From positions 1-13,576 of the forward strand of contig CANGUI010000021.1 of assembly GCA_947457025.1 (NCBI GenBank): a DNA stretch of 13,576 nucleotides. Reading direction: 5' to 3'. The translations under genes were made by a program, and so were the position numbers. The notes beneath the pieces were generated by a model, which was not told the DNA's origin, did no database searches, and worked only from the letters and a program-made list of their open reading frames with translations. The stretch comes from Flammeovirgaceae bacterium. GTDB lineage: Bacteria; Bacteroidota; Bacteroidia; Cytophagales; Cyclobacteriaceae. Positions 6,807 through 13,576 of this stretch are shown piece after piece. Within the stretch, counting starts at the first letter, position 1. The number at the start of each line of letters is the position of its first letter.

Positions 6807-8000
6807 ATGGAGTTTTACCGCACCAATTCCAATTTGAAGTGGATCATTCTGGCTGTTTCCTCTTTGATCAGCTTCGGTTCGATTGTTTACACCGATCGGC
6901 TGGTGCGTGAACTGAAGGCCCGCGAACGCCAGGATGTGCAGCTATTTGCCCGTGCGATTGAATATGCATCGAAGGAAGATTTCAACACCAATATGGTGTT
7001 TGTAACCGAGGAGATCATCAACAAAAACAATTCAGTGCCGCTGATTCTGGCGGACGCGGAGGGGCAGGTAATTTTTGCGCGCAACGTAGAGGTTGATTCG
7101 TCGCAAAATGCCGACCGTATTCAGCAGCAGTTGCGCCGTGAGGCTGCCGTGATGCAAACCTATTACGAACCCATCATCATTGAGTTGCGCGACCCCACCC
7201 GCAACAACGAACCGTACGCGCTGCAAAAAGTGTACTACCGCAATTCGAGCCTGCTCGTACAGCTCACGGCTTTTCCGTATGTACAGCTTTCGGTGATTGC
7301 AATTTTTGCCTTTATCTCTTACCTGGCATTTAATTACTCCAAGTCGGCCGAGCAGAACCGCGTGTGGGTGGGGTTGGCGAAGGAAACCGCGCATCAGCTG
7401 GGCACCCCGCTTTCTTCGCTGATGGCTTGGGTGGAAGTGCTGCGCGATGATCCCGAGTTGAAGAAGAAGGGTTTTGTGGAAGAACTTGATAAAGACGTAC
7501 GGAAGTTGCGCGTGGTAACGGAGCGTTTTTCGAGCATAGGTTCCACCCCCCAGTTGAAGCCGGAAAACATCTACCATCTTATTTCGAATGTGGTGAGCTA
7601 TCTGGAGCCGCGCGTCAGTTCGAAGATTAATTTTGAAGTTTACTCGCTGAGCGAGCACATCATGGCGGCCGTGCATGCCCCCCTGTTTGAGTGGGTGATA
7701 GAAAATCTCTGTAAAAATGCCGTTGATGCGATTGGCACGAGTGGCACCGTGGCGATCAAAGTATTGCGCGGCAGCGACCGTAAAGTACTGATCGATATCT
7801 CGGATACGGGCAAGGGAATTCCGAAAGCGAATCAGGCGCGGATTTTCAAGCCGGGGTTCACCACCAAGAAGCGGGGCTGGGGCCTGGGGCTGGCGCTGGC
7901 GCAGCGCATCATTGAATTGTACCACAACGGGCGCATCTTCATCAAATCTTCCGAAGAGAATCTGGGCACCACCTTCCGGATTGAGTTAAACAGTGTCTGA
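6807..8000 (+). CDS. Membrane sensor histidine kinase (HisKA/HATPase_c)
   Basis: 397 residues from the ATG at 6807. The order is a membrane helix at 11-28, a periplasmic sensing region of about 120 residues without a recognisable domain, a second helix near 159-175, then the kinase core. The phospho-acceptor is H196 in AKETAHQLGTPLSSL (191-205). The ATP lid region shows ENLCKNAVDAI (299-309, N box), DTGKGI (333-338, G1), IFKPGFTTK (346-354, F box) and RGWGLGLALA (356-365, G2), so it should be active. No HAMP domain is seen between helix 2 and the H box. No response regulator is adjacent, so the partner must be elsewhere. The ATG at 6783 would add only eight residues; 6807 (MEFYRTNSN) was preferred by resemblance to related kinases. 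The 3' end overlaps the convergent glycosyltransferase by 15 bases. Confidence 0.9.
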   Translation: MEFYRTNSNLKWIILAVSSLISFGSIVYTDRLVRELKARERQDVQLFARAIEYASKEDFNTNMVFVTEEIINKNNSVPLILADAEGQVIFARNVEVDSSQNADRIQQQLRREAAVMQTYYEPIIIELRDPTRNNEPYALQKVYYRNSSLLVQLTAFPYVQLSVIAIFAFISYLAFNYSKSAEQNRVWVGLAKETAHQLGTPLSSLMAWVEVLRDDPELKKKGFVEELDKDVRKLRVVTERFSSIGSTPQLKPENIYHLISNVVSYLEPRVSSKINFEVYSLSEHIMAAVHAPLFEWVIENLCKNAVDAIGTSGTVAIKVLRGSDRKVLIDISDTGKGIPKANQARIFKPGFTTKKRGWGLGLALAQRIIELYHNGRIFIKSSEENLGTTFRIELNSV

Positions 8001-8984
8001 CGCGGACCGGTTGAACCCCACTTTCTCGAGTACGAGGTAGTCTTTTTTGGAAACCGACTGGCGCACCCACAGCTCGGCCAGGAAGCCGGTTAAAAACAAC
8101 TGCATGCCGATGACTACGGCCACAAGGGCGAGATAGAAGATGGGTTGATCAGTCGCCTCTCGCTTCAGCGGGATTTTGCTCATGAACACGGCGTCCAGTT
8201 TGTCCCACAGTATTTTGATGGTGAACGCTAATCCCGCGAGGAGCGAAATCACACCCCAGGTGCCAAAAAAGTGCATGGGGCGTTTGGCAAAGCGTCCGAT
8301 AAATGTCAGCGTGAGCAAATCGAGGAAACCGCGCATCATGCGCTCCCACCCGAACTTGCTGTGGCCATACTTGCGCTCGCGGTGCTCCACCACTTTCTCG
8401 GTGATCCGGGTAAACCCCGCCCATTTCGCGATGACCGGGATGTACCGGTGCATCTCGCCATATACCGTTATGTTTTTGACTACCACCTGCTGGTAGGCCT
8501 TCAGACCGCAATTGAAATCATGCAGCCGGATACCGGACATGCGGCTCGTGACGAAATTGAAAAACCGAGACGGCAGCGTTTTGGATATGGGGTCGTGGCG
8601 CTTCTTTTTCCACCCGCTCACCAGGTGCCATTTTTCTTCGGTGATTAACCGATACAATGCCGGAATTTCGTCCGGGCTGTCTTGTAAATCCGCATCCATG
8701 GTGATCACCACCTGGCCCGCAGCCGCGCGAAATCCCACCTGCAGCGCAGCGGCCTTGCCGAAATTGCGGTTGAAGCGCAACCCTTTGATGTTCTCATCTG
8801 CCGCTGCCAGTTTTTCGATCGCCGCCCAAGTGCCATCGGTGCTGCCGTCGTCTATAAAAATGACCTCATACGAAAAGCCGTGTGAGGTCATCACACGGCT
8901 GATCCACTGACTCAATTCCGGCAGGGATTCTTCTTCGTCCTTGGCGGGAATTATGAGGGAAACCTGTATTCCGGGAACTCCCAT
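7986..8984 (-). CDS. GtrB/DPM1-like polyprenyl-phosphate glycosyltransferase (GT2)
   Basis: 332 residues. The GT-A domain shows VSLIIPAKDEEESL (8-21), FIDDGSTDGT (43-52), RFNRNFGKAAALQ (70-82), the DxD site MDADLQD (96-102), and HRERKYGHSKF (201-211), the conserved basic motif of dolichol/undecaprenyl-phosphate sugar transferases. Two C-terminal membrane helices (about 237-259 and 281-304) match GtrB-type enzymes, which move a sugar from UDP- or GDP-sugar to undecaprenyl phosphate at the inner membrane face. This predicts a lipid-linked sugar donor for surface glycan or lipid A decoration; the sugar is not known. It is the last gene of the five-gene minus-strand cluster, starting 6 bases after the DUF4199 stop. 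Its 3' end overlaps the kinase gene by 15 bases. Confidence 0.92.
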   Translation of the reverse strand: MGVPGIQVSLIIPAKDEEESLPELSQWISRVMTSHGFSYEVIFIDDGSTDGTWAAIEKLAAADENIKGLRFNRNFGKAAALQVGFRAAAGQVVITMDADLQDSPDEIPALYRLITEEKWHLVSGWKKKRHDPISKTLPSRFFNFVTSRMSGIRLHDFNCGLKAYQQVVVKNITVYGEMHRYIPVIAKWAGFTRITEKVVEHRERKYGHSKFGWERMMRGFLDLLTLTFIGRFAKRPMHFFGTWGVISLLAGLAFTIKILWDKLDAVFMSKIPLKREATDQPIFYLALVAVVIGMQLFLTGFLAELWVRQSVSKKDYLVLEKVGFNRSASDTV

Positions 8985-8990
8985 GAACGA

Positions 8991-9518
8991 TTAGATGCCC
9001 GGAGCCGGATTTCTTTTTTGAGTAAAGAGAGCTACAACCAGTGCGATGATCGCGGCTCCAAAGGCACCCCCAAGCAAAAAGACCACCCAAAAGAATTTTT
9101 TGGTCATGTTCACCGCCATCTCGATGGCTTCTTCAGGTTGACCCGACTGCTGCATTTGCTCGGCCGTCCGGTTCCAGAGATCCTCCATGATGTTGGGGTC
9201 TACGAAGTTTGCATACACATACGTGAATAACCCACCCACAACGAGTGAAACCATGAAGGCAACAAACCCAATTCCAAACCCCTGGCCGAATGACATGAAC
9301 CCATCGCCGGAGTCTTTAAAGTGCTTGTGGGCAAGAACGATAATGGTAATGGATACTGCAAAGTTCACCCAAGTATTCCAGCTTTTGAAATCACTTTGCA
9401 ATGGATTTCCTCCAGCCAATGCCACAATGACCGTTAAAGCAATGGAGGCGAGCGATAAAAAAAGGCCATACCGGAGGCCATTACTGAAAACAGTTGGTTT
9501 TCCTGTAGATTCTTCCAT
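8991..9518 (-). CDS. DUF4199 membrane protein (second of two)
   Basis: 175 residues with four predicted membrane helices (about 15-37, 48-66, 81-104 and 142-166). The stretch SFGQGFGIGF (76-85), before the third helix, is the usual DUF4199 mark. A polar amphipathic segment with NRTAEQMQQSGQPEEA lies between helices 3 and 4, presumably on one membrane face. The function of DUF4199 proteins is unknown; the family is found mainly in Bacteroidota. It is translated 13 bases after the first DUF4199 gene and 6 bases before the glycosyltransferase, so the three probably form one transcript and perhaps one membrane complex. Confidence 0.85.
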   Translation of the reverse strand: MEESTGKPTVFSNGLRYGLFLSLASIALTVIVALAGGNPLQSDFKSWNTWVNFAVSITIIVLAHKHFKDSGDGFMSFGQGFGIGFVAFMVSLVVGGLFTYVYANFVDPNIMEDLWNRTAEQMQQSGQPEEAIEMAVNMTKKFFWVVFLLGGAFGAAIIALVVALFTQKRNPAPGI

Positions 9519-9531
9519 GTTTTTTAGTTGG

Positions 9532-10062
9532 TTAAAGTTTCGGTTGTCTTCTCAAAATTACGGTTAAAATGATGCTAACAAAAAAACTGATCAGCAAACT
9601 CTGCCAGGCGTAGAGCGTTGCCAGATCGAATGCATGAGTATCCGCAATTGCTTTTAGATTACGTTCCAGATTCTCTTTTCCGATTTTTTCCACCACATCG
9701 GCGGGGAAGGTGGCCACCTGCTCGCGGAATAGCTGAACATATTGGGAAAGAAATTCCGGATAAACACCGGCGAAAACCCAGATGGCCGCACCGGTCAGCA
9801 AGGCGAAAATCAGCGTCAGCAACAAGCTGGCTAACATGCCTTGCCAGAAGAATAGCAGCCCGCCGTAATGACGCTCGCGCAGTTCACGCAAAGCAAAAAA
9901 AATCGCGAAGCCGAGCAGGATAATCCGAAAGTCAAAGAAAACGGGTACCAAAAAAGGATGCTTTCCAATGAAGTAAAGGGTGAGAAAGAATACGAATCCA
10001 AAACCGGCTGCCAACAGGCCAAACTTCGCCGGTATCCGTACCAGCGGCTGCCTATGCCACAT
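9532..10062 (-). CDS. DUF4199 membrane protein (first of two)
   Basis: 176 residues with four predicted helices (about 12-32, 42-59, 69-100 and 148-170) and a charged segment between helices 3 and 4 (QLFREQVATF, then EKIGKENLERNLKA). This is the same plan and length as the next gene, but with little residue identity by eye, so the pair are old paralogues rather than a recent duplication. LLFFWQGMLAS (69-79) stands where the sister protein has the FGQGF motif. Its ATG lies inside the end of the dihydroorotase-like gene, an 11-base overlap that implies translational coupling. No function is known for the family, and the call is somewhat less certain than for the sister gene. Confidence 0.75.
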   Translation of the reverse strand: MWHRQPLVRIPAKFGLLAAGFGFVFFLTLYFIGKHPFLVPVFFDFRIILLGFAIFFALRELRERHYGGLLFFWQGMLASLLLTLIFALLTGAAIWVFAGVYPEFLSQYVQLFREQVATFPADVVEKIGKENLERNLKAIADTHAFDLATLYAWQSLLISFFVSIILTVILRRQPKL

Positions 10063-11317
10063 CTATCCACTGTTTATGGTTATTGAAAACAGCCACAACT
10101 TTGCCAGTCATTTCTCGTCCGAGCCAGGGTGAATTTCGCGACCTCGAGAAATGGGTGCTCTCGCCAAAAGTCCAGGTACGCGCCGGATCGAGCAAGGTGA
10201 GACAAGCGCGGGTATCCTCCTGAATCGTGGGTACGTCCAGCCCCGCAATTTCACGGGGTGCGGTAGAAATTTTGTGAACAAGATCTTCCATCGGCACTTC
10301 TTCTGAGAGCGAAATGAGTTGACTGGCCACCGTTGCCAGGTTGATGATGCCGGGTTCGGCGTGGTCGAATTCTACCTGCTTGCTCTCTTCATCCTGCGGC
10401 ACATGGCCCGATACCAGGACATCCAAAGTGCCGTCCTTGAGTGCTTTCAGGATTGCCTCCTGGTCGCTCTTCTCCCGAAGCGGTGGGCTTACTTTGTAAT
10501 GCGTATCAAAGTCCACCAGCAGGGCATCATTCAGAAGGGCCTGATAAGTGGTGCAATCGCACGTAACCCGAAGCCCTTTACGCTTGGCAGATTTGACCAA
10601 CTCGAACGATCGCGCAGCCGACAGGCGGGAAAGATGGAGGCGCCCGCCGGTATAGGCAAGCAGCTCCAGGTTTCGGAGGAGGGCCAGTTCTTCGGCCAGC
10701 CGGGGAATGCCCTTGAGGCCGAGTTGGGTGCTCATGGGGCCCTCATGCATCTGGCCAAAAAGCGCCAGCCAGTGATCTTCGGGATGATCAAGCACCAGGC
10801 CCTGGAAGCGTTGCACATATTGCAGTGCTTTCAGGAAGATGTCGGTGTGATCCAGGTGCCTCAAGCCGTCGGTAAAGCCAACAGCGCCGGCCATGTGAAG
10901 ATCCTGCATGTCAGTCAATTCAGCCCCTTTTGTGTCTTTGGTGATGGCGGCAAGGGCATGCAGTTGAACCAGGCGGTTTTCATTGCCGCCGGTGATGTAT
11001 TGCACGTCATTTTTTGTCTGAACTGCGGGGATTGTGTTTGGCAATAGGGCAAGATCGGTGAAACCCGCCTGCAGTGCTGTTTTGGTTAACGAGGCCAGGT
11101 CCTCCTTCCCTTCCGCACCCGGGTCGCCAGACACACAGCCCAAGTCGAACCAGCCGGGTGAGAGGTACATGCCTTTCGCCGCGATAACCCGGTCGGCCGA
11201 AAAGTTTTTATCCCCGATGTCGGTGATCTTGCCGTTCTGAACTACCACATTTTTCTCTTTGAGGTGGAACGGAGAGTGTTTATCGAGAAGTGTGGCGGCT
11301 TGAATGAGTATCTTCAT
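10052..11317 (-). CDS. Dihydroorotase-like protein lacking most metal ligands (probable pseudoenzyme)
   Basis: 421 residues, the length of class I dihydroorotase, which closes carbamoyl-aspartate to dihydroorotate in pyrimidine synthesis. Fold landmarks are present: SPGWFDL (53-59), LLPNTIPA (91-98), GFTDG (147-151), DHPEDHW (177-183), YKVSPPLR (274-281) and SGHVPQDEESK (303-313). Against Bacillus subtilis PyrC recalled from memory, numbering stays in register and the six metal ligands read H59 to G60 and H61 to V62 (one residue offset there), D151 to G, H178 kept, H231 to R, D304 to G. The substrate arginine next to the HxH motif is also lost. Zinc catalysis is therefore very unlikely. Non-catalytic dihydroorotase homologues are known as structural subunits of aspartate transcarbamoylase. 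It sits 13 bases after the BatA-like gene and overlaps the DUF4199 gene. The frame is intact, so this is not a decaying gene. Confidence 0.88.
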   Translation of the reverse strand: MKILIQAATLLDKHSPFHLKEKNVVVQNGKITDIGDKNFSADRVIAAKGMYLSPGWFDLGCVSGDPGAEGKEDLASLTKTALQAGFTDLALLPNTIPAVQTKNDVQYITGGNENRLVQLHALAAITKDTKGAELTDMQDLHMAGAVGFTDGLRHLDHTDIFLKALQYVQRFQGLVLDHPEDHWLALFGQMHEGPMSTQLGLKGIPRLAEELALLRNLELLAYTGGRLHLSRLSAARSFELVKSAKRKGLRVTCDCTTYQALLNDALLVDFDTHYKVSPPLREKSDQEAILKALKDGTLDVLVSGHVPQDEESKQVEFDHAEPGIINLATVASQLISLSEEVPMEDLVHKISTAPREIAGLDVPTIQEDTRACLTLLDPARTWTFGESTHFSRSRNSPWLGREMTGKVVAVFNNHKQWIDVA

Positions 11318-11330
11318 GCAACGGGGTAAC

Positions 11331-13313
11331 TCATTTGAAAAATCGAATCAACAATACTTCCGCCAACAGAAACAAGAGCGCCAGCAAGAGCGCTTGCCGC
11401 CACAGCGGTCTGCCCAAATATCTTTCTTTTATTTCATTACCGAAAGCGCCGGCATCGGCTGTTTGCAGAAACGAAACGGACGCGGAGTTGCCATACGTTT
11501 CCTGAAATGCATCAGGCTCCCAGGCGGCGAGTATGGATTCTTTTTTTTCCGGATTGAAGGCGAGCAGTCCGAGGGTGTCTGCACCATCCCAGGCATGGTA
11601 GAAGCCAGGTGCAATCTGCAAGGCGGGTAGCTCCATCATCACGCGACCGTTTTCGTACGTTTGGGCAGGTATCCATTCCTGCTTGCCCACGAGGCGAACA
11701 GGCTCTTGTGTGGATTCGTCTTCTGCCGGCAGGGTGATGATTTGCTGGCGGGTAGTGTAGTAGGGAGCTCGCTCGGCTCGCCGGTCAATGGAGGCAAGCC
11801 GGTAGAGGGTTGGGACAAACAACGCGTGGCGGGCAAAATCCGAGTCGCCATCCTGCAGGGAGGAAGCGAGAAGAAAGGAATTTCCCCTCCGCGTGAGGAA
11901 GGGGGTCTGATCTTTGAAACGCAGCAGGGCGCCTGCATCGGCACCCCACCGCAGGGATGGCGTGGCGGCAGGCATCAACAACGGGCCACTCTCCGATTCG
12001 AAAACATATTCAAAAAACGGTTGGCGCATGTCGGGTTTATCGAGCTCAGCAGGTTTGCCATCAGCCACGGCTGTCAGAGGCAATGTGGGGAACAACTCCC
12101 GCAGCGGTGCCACGTCTCCGCCCCGGGTTGGAATCAGCAGCAGCCTTCCTCCTCTCTGCTGAAAGGCCTTCAATGCCGAAAGCAAGCTGGGCTCGATACG
12201 CGGAAGTTCGTGCAGCACCACCAAGTCAGCGCGCGGTAACTCGCTGTAATCAACATTGGTAACCTGGTAGGAAACCCAGGAAAAAAGGCGGGGATTGGCA
12301 TACACAGCCCGGATACGCGGCGTGGCCGCAGGCCCTTTGATTTCAACGATTCGAAGTGGCTTACGTTCGGCAAGTGTAAAGTAAAACTCGTTATCAAAAC
12401 TGATGGGAAAGTCCGTGAAACTGACGATCGCCTGATTCCTACCCTGCCAACCCCCGGTGAGATCGAAGGATGTAGTTACGGAGCCCTGCGGTTCTACAGT
12501 TAGGGTGGCAGTGGCCTCCTGCCGTTGGTTGATGGTGAGCTTTACCACAAGCCCCTCCACACGCGTGTTGCCCGTGTTACGCAGTTTCACCTTCACCGAA
12601 TTGGCTTCATTTACTGCCGCAAAGGGACGATCGAGGTAGAGCGTATCAACAAAGATATTTCCCGTTTTTTGCAGCGGCACCTGCACCAGGTGCCAGTGAC
12701 GAGTTGAATCGAGAAAGAAACCATCAGTACCCCAGGTTGACTGTTGGAAATCCGAAATCCAGAACACATCCTCTGACCCTGCAGAAGAACGAATGCGCGA
12801 GGCAATATCAGAGGCGGACCTAAATACCGGGGTCAGGCGAACGGAGGCCAGCGCATCGGCTACCTCCACCTTACTTTTAAACGTGTTGGAAAACGGAGCG
12901 AAATCATTCGTCATGAGGCGAAACCGCGTATCCGGAGGAAAAGTGGCGAGCAGTTGCCCCGCCATTTGTATGGCGGCATCCAATGCCCGTGTCTTCTCCG
13001 CCACCGGAGCCGACATGCTCAGGGAGTTATCCAGGTAAATGATCTTGTTGCGGGCTTTTGCACCTTCGAAGGCCGCCGGCAGAAAGGGCTGGGCGAAGGC
13101 CACCACCAGGAAAAACAGAAACAACAGCCGGGCCGCCAGCACCAGGAGTTGTTTGAGCTTTTGCTTTTTGGTGGTCTCCTCGCTGAGCTGCTGCAACAAC
13201 CGCGTATTCGAAAAATAAATCCGGATGGTCTTTCGAAAGTTGAACAGGTGAATGATTACCGGGATGGCGAGTGCAGAAAGGGCCCACAGAAACAACGGGT
13301 ACGCAAAACTCAT
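11331..13313 (-). CDS. BatA-domain/VWA membrane protein
   Basis: 660 residues from the ATG at 13313. The N-terminus is a BatA (aerotolerance regulator) domain: a first helix (about 6-25) with IPVIIHLFNFRK, the motif RIYFSNTRLLQQL (31-43), and a second helix (about 56-76). A VWA-like domain follows with a MIDAS-type DNSLS at 95-99 and WISDFQQS further on. A middle region of CARDB-like beta strands leads to a Rossmann-like part (ADLVVLHELPRI, then FQQRGGRLLLIP), and a single helix (about 638-658) ends the protein near a basic RFFK. Such proteins are envelope proteins common in Bacteroidota; the role is unclear, with stress tolerance or envelope assembly proposed for Bat relatives. An in-frame ATG at 13475 would add 54 residues unlike the family. 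It is the first gene of the five-gene cluster. Confidence 0.9.
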   Translation of the reverse strand: MSFAYPLFLWALSALAIPVIIHLFNFRKTIRIYFSNTRLLQQLSEETTKKQKLKQLLVLAARLLFLFFLVVAFAQPFLPAAFEGAKARNKIIYLDNSLSMSAPVAEKTRALDAAIQMAGQLLATFPPDTRFRLMTNDFAPFSNTFKSKVEVADALASVRLTPVFRSASDIASRIRSSAGSEDVFWISDFQQSTWGTDGFFLDSTRHWHLVQVPLQKTGNIFVDTLYLDRPFAAVNEANSVKVKLRNTGNTRVEGLVVKLTINQRQEATATLTVEPQGSVTTSFDLTGGWQGRNQAIVSFTDFPISFDNEFYFTLAERKPLRIVEIKGPAATPRIRAVYANPRLFSWVSYQVTNVDYSELPRADLVVLHELPRIEPSLLSALKAFQQRGGRLLLIPTRGGDVAPLRELFPTLPLTAVADGKPAELDKPDMRQPFFEYVFESESGPLLMPAATPSLRWGADAGALLRFKDQTPFLTRRGNSFLLASSLQDGDSDFARHALFVPTLYRLASIDRRAERAPYYTTRQQIITLPAEDESTQEPVRLVGKQEWIPAQTYENGRVMMELPALQIAPGFYHAWDGADTLGLLAFNPEKKESILAAWEPDAFQETYGNSASVSFLQTADAGAFGNEIKERYLGRPLWRQALLLALLFLLAEVLLIRFFK

Positions 13314-13576
13314 TGTTACAAAAGTAGAAAATAAAGCCGCACCGTTGCAGCACCACACCTGAACCTGCACGCGCGAACGAACCCTGAGATAATCGCAACG
13401 AAGAAGCCAGGAAGTGTGCTTTTTAGAGGAGATGGAAGCCGGCTTGGTGGGGGCGTCTAAACGGATTGCAATCACAACCCGACCGACCTCGGGGCCTCGA
13501 AGAAAAAAACTTCCCCTGAAAACCCGTTTTGGTGAGTGGCAGGAGCTGCGCTAGCGGGAAAAGTATCGGGGCTTCA
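13314..13576. other. Non-coding end of window
   Basis: 263 bases without a convincing gene on either strand. Apart from the candidate -7 box, it holds only a 40-codon plus-strand frame (13432-13554) of low-complexity basic sequence. The window ends before any neighbouring gene can be recognised. Confidence 0.5.
13319..13326 (-). promoter_or_regulatory. Bacteroidota -7 box (TACTTTTG) of the five-gene cluster
   Basis: TACTTTTG on the minus strand matches TAnnTTTG exactly. It ends 5 bases before the ATG at 13313, so transcription would begin at or very near the start codon and the mRNA would be nearly leaderless. No TTG lies 17-23 bases upstream, which weakens the call. It supports the 13313 start over 13475. 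Confidence 0.45.

Noticed and set aside
7032..7925. 297-residue minus-strand frame opposite the sensor kinase
   Set aside because: Rich in His, Arg and Gln, as expected from antisense reading; the kinase motifs are on the plus strand.
10319..11047. 242-residue plus-strand frame opposite the dihydroorotase-like gene
   Set aside because: Shadow frame: no recognisable domain, and the other strand holds a clear family member with operon context.
10052..11317. Idea that the lost dihydroorotase ligands come from frameshifts or gene decay
   Set aside because: The frame is uninterrupted, residue register with classical PyrC holds over about 300 residues, and the gene overlaps its neighbour in a coupled way.
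13314..13475. 54-residue N-terminal extension of the BatA-like protein
   Set aside because: It is basic, cysteine-containing and unlike the family, and it would be translated across the -7 box. MSFAYPLFLW at 13313 is a typical BatA start.
13432..13554. 40-codon plus-strand frame preceded by GAGGAG
   Set aside because: The SD-like run touches the ATG with no spacing, the peptide is low-complexity and basic, and nothing else supports it.

Overview
The window looks like ordinary chromosome from a Bacteroidota bacterium, most likely Cytophagales. The basis is family content plus a Bacteroidota-type promoter box (TAnnTTTG): two DUF4199 membrane proteins, a BatA-type VWA membrane protein, a Rrf2 regulator and a sensor kinase of types common in that phylum. 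This placement is inference, not a database match. No phage, transposon, CRISPR or plasmid gene was seen.

Layout. 1-1192 (+): the end of a Dabb-family protein, then a family 2 glycosyltransferase. 1193-2353 (-): a DegT-type sugar aminotransferase meeting the glycosyltransferase tail to tail. 2456-2875 (-): a Rrf2 regulator with four clustered cysteines. 2943-3014 (+): tRNA-Thr(CGT). 3172-4083 (+): an exported protein of repeated beta-strand rungs. 4129-4215: a GC-rich, hairpin-forming intergenic stretch. 4329-6613 (+): a NatA/NatB-type ABC exporter pair closed by a clear terminator. 6720-6744: a second terminator-like hairpin. 6807-8000 (+): a membrane sensor histidine kinase with no response regulator beside it. 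7986-13313 (-): five tightly packed genes read from right to left: BatA/VWA membrane protein, dihydroorotase-like protein, DUF4199, DUF4199, and a GtrB-like polyprenyl-phosphate glycosyltransferase. 13314-13576 has no convincing gene.

The most interesting part is the five-gene minus-strand cluster. Its dihydroorotase-like member keeps the fold-level landmarks in exact register with the classical enzyme, yet five of the six metal-ligand positions are replaced. It is therefore very probably not a zinc-dependent dihydroorotase, although automatic annotation would call it one. Its neighbours are four membrane or membrane-linked proteins, and intergenic gaps are only 6 to 13 bp, or an overlap. This suggests either a structural subunit role, as known for non-catalytic dihydroorotase homologues bound to aspartate transcarbamoylase, or an uncharacterised cell-envelope role. 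The sequence cannot decide between these.
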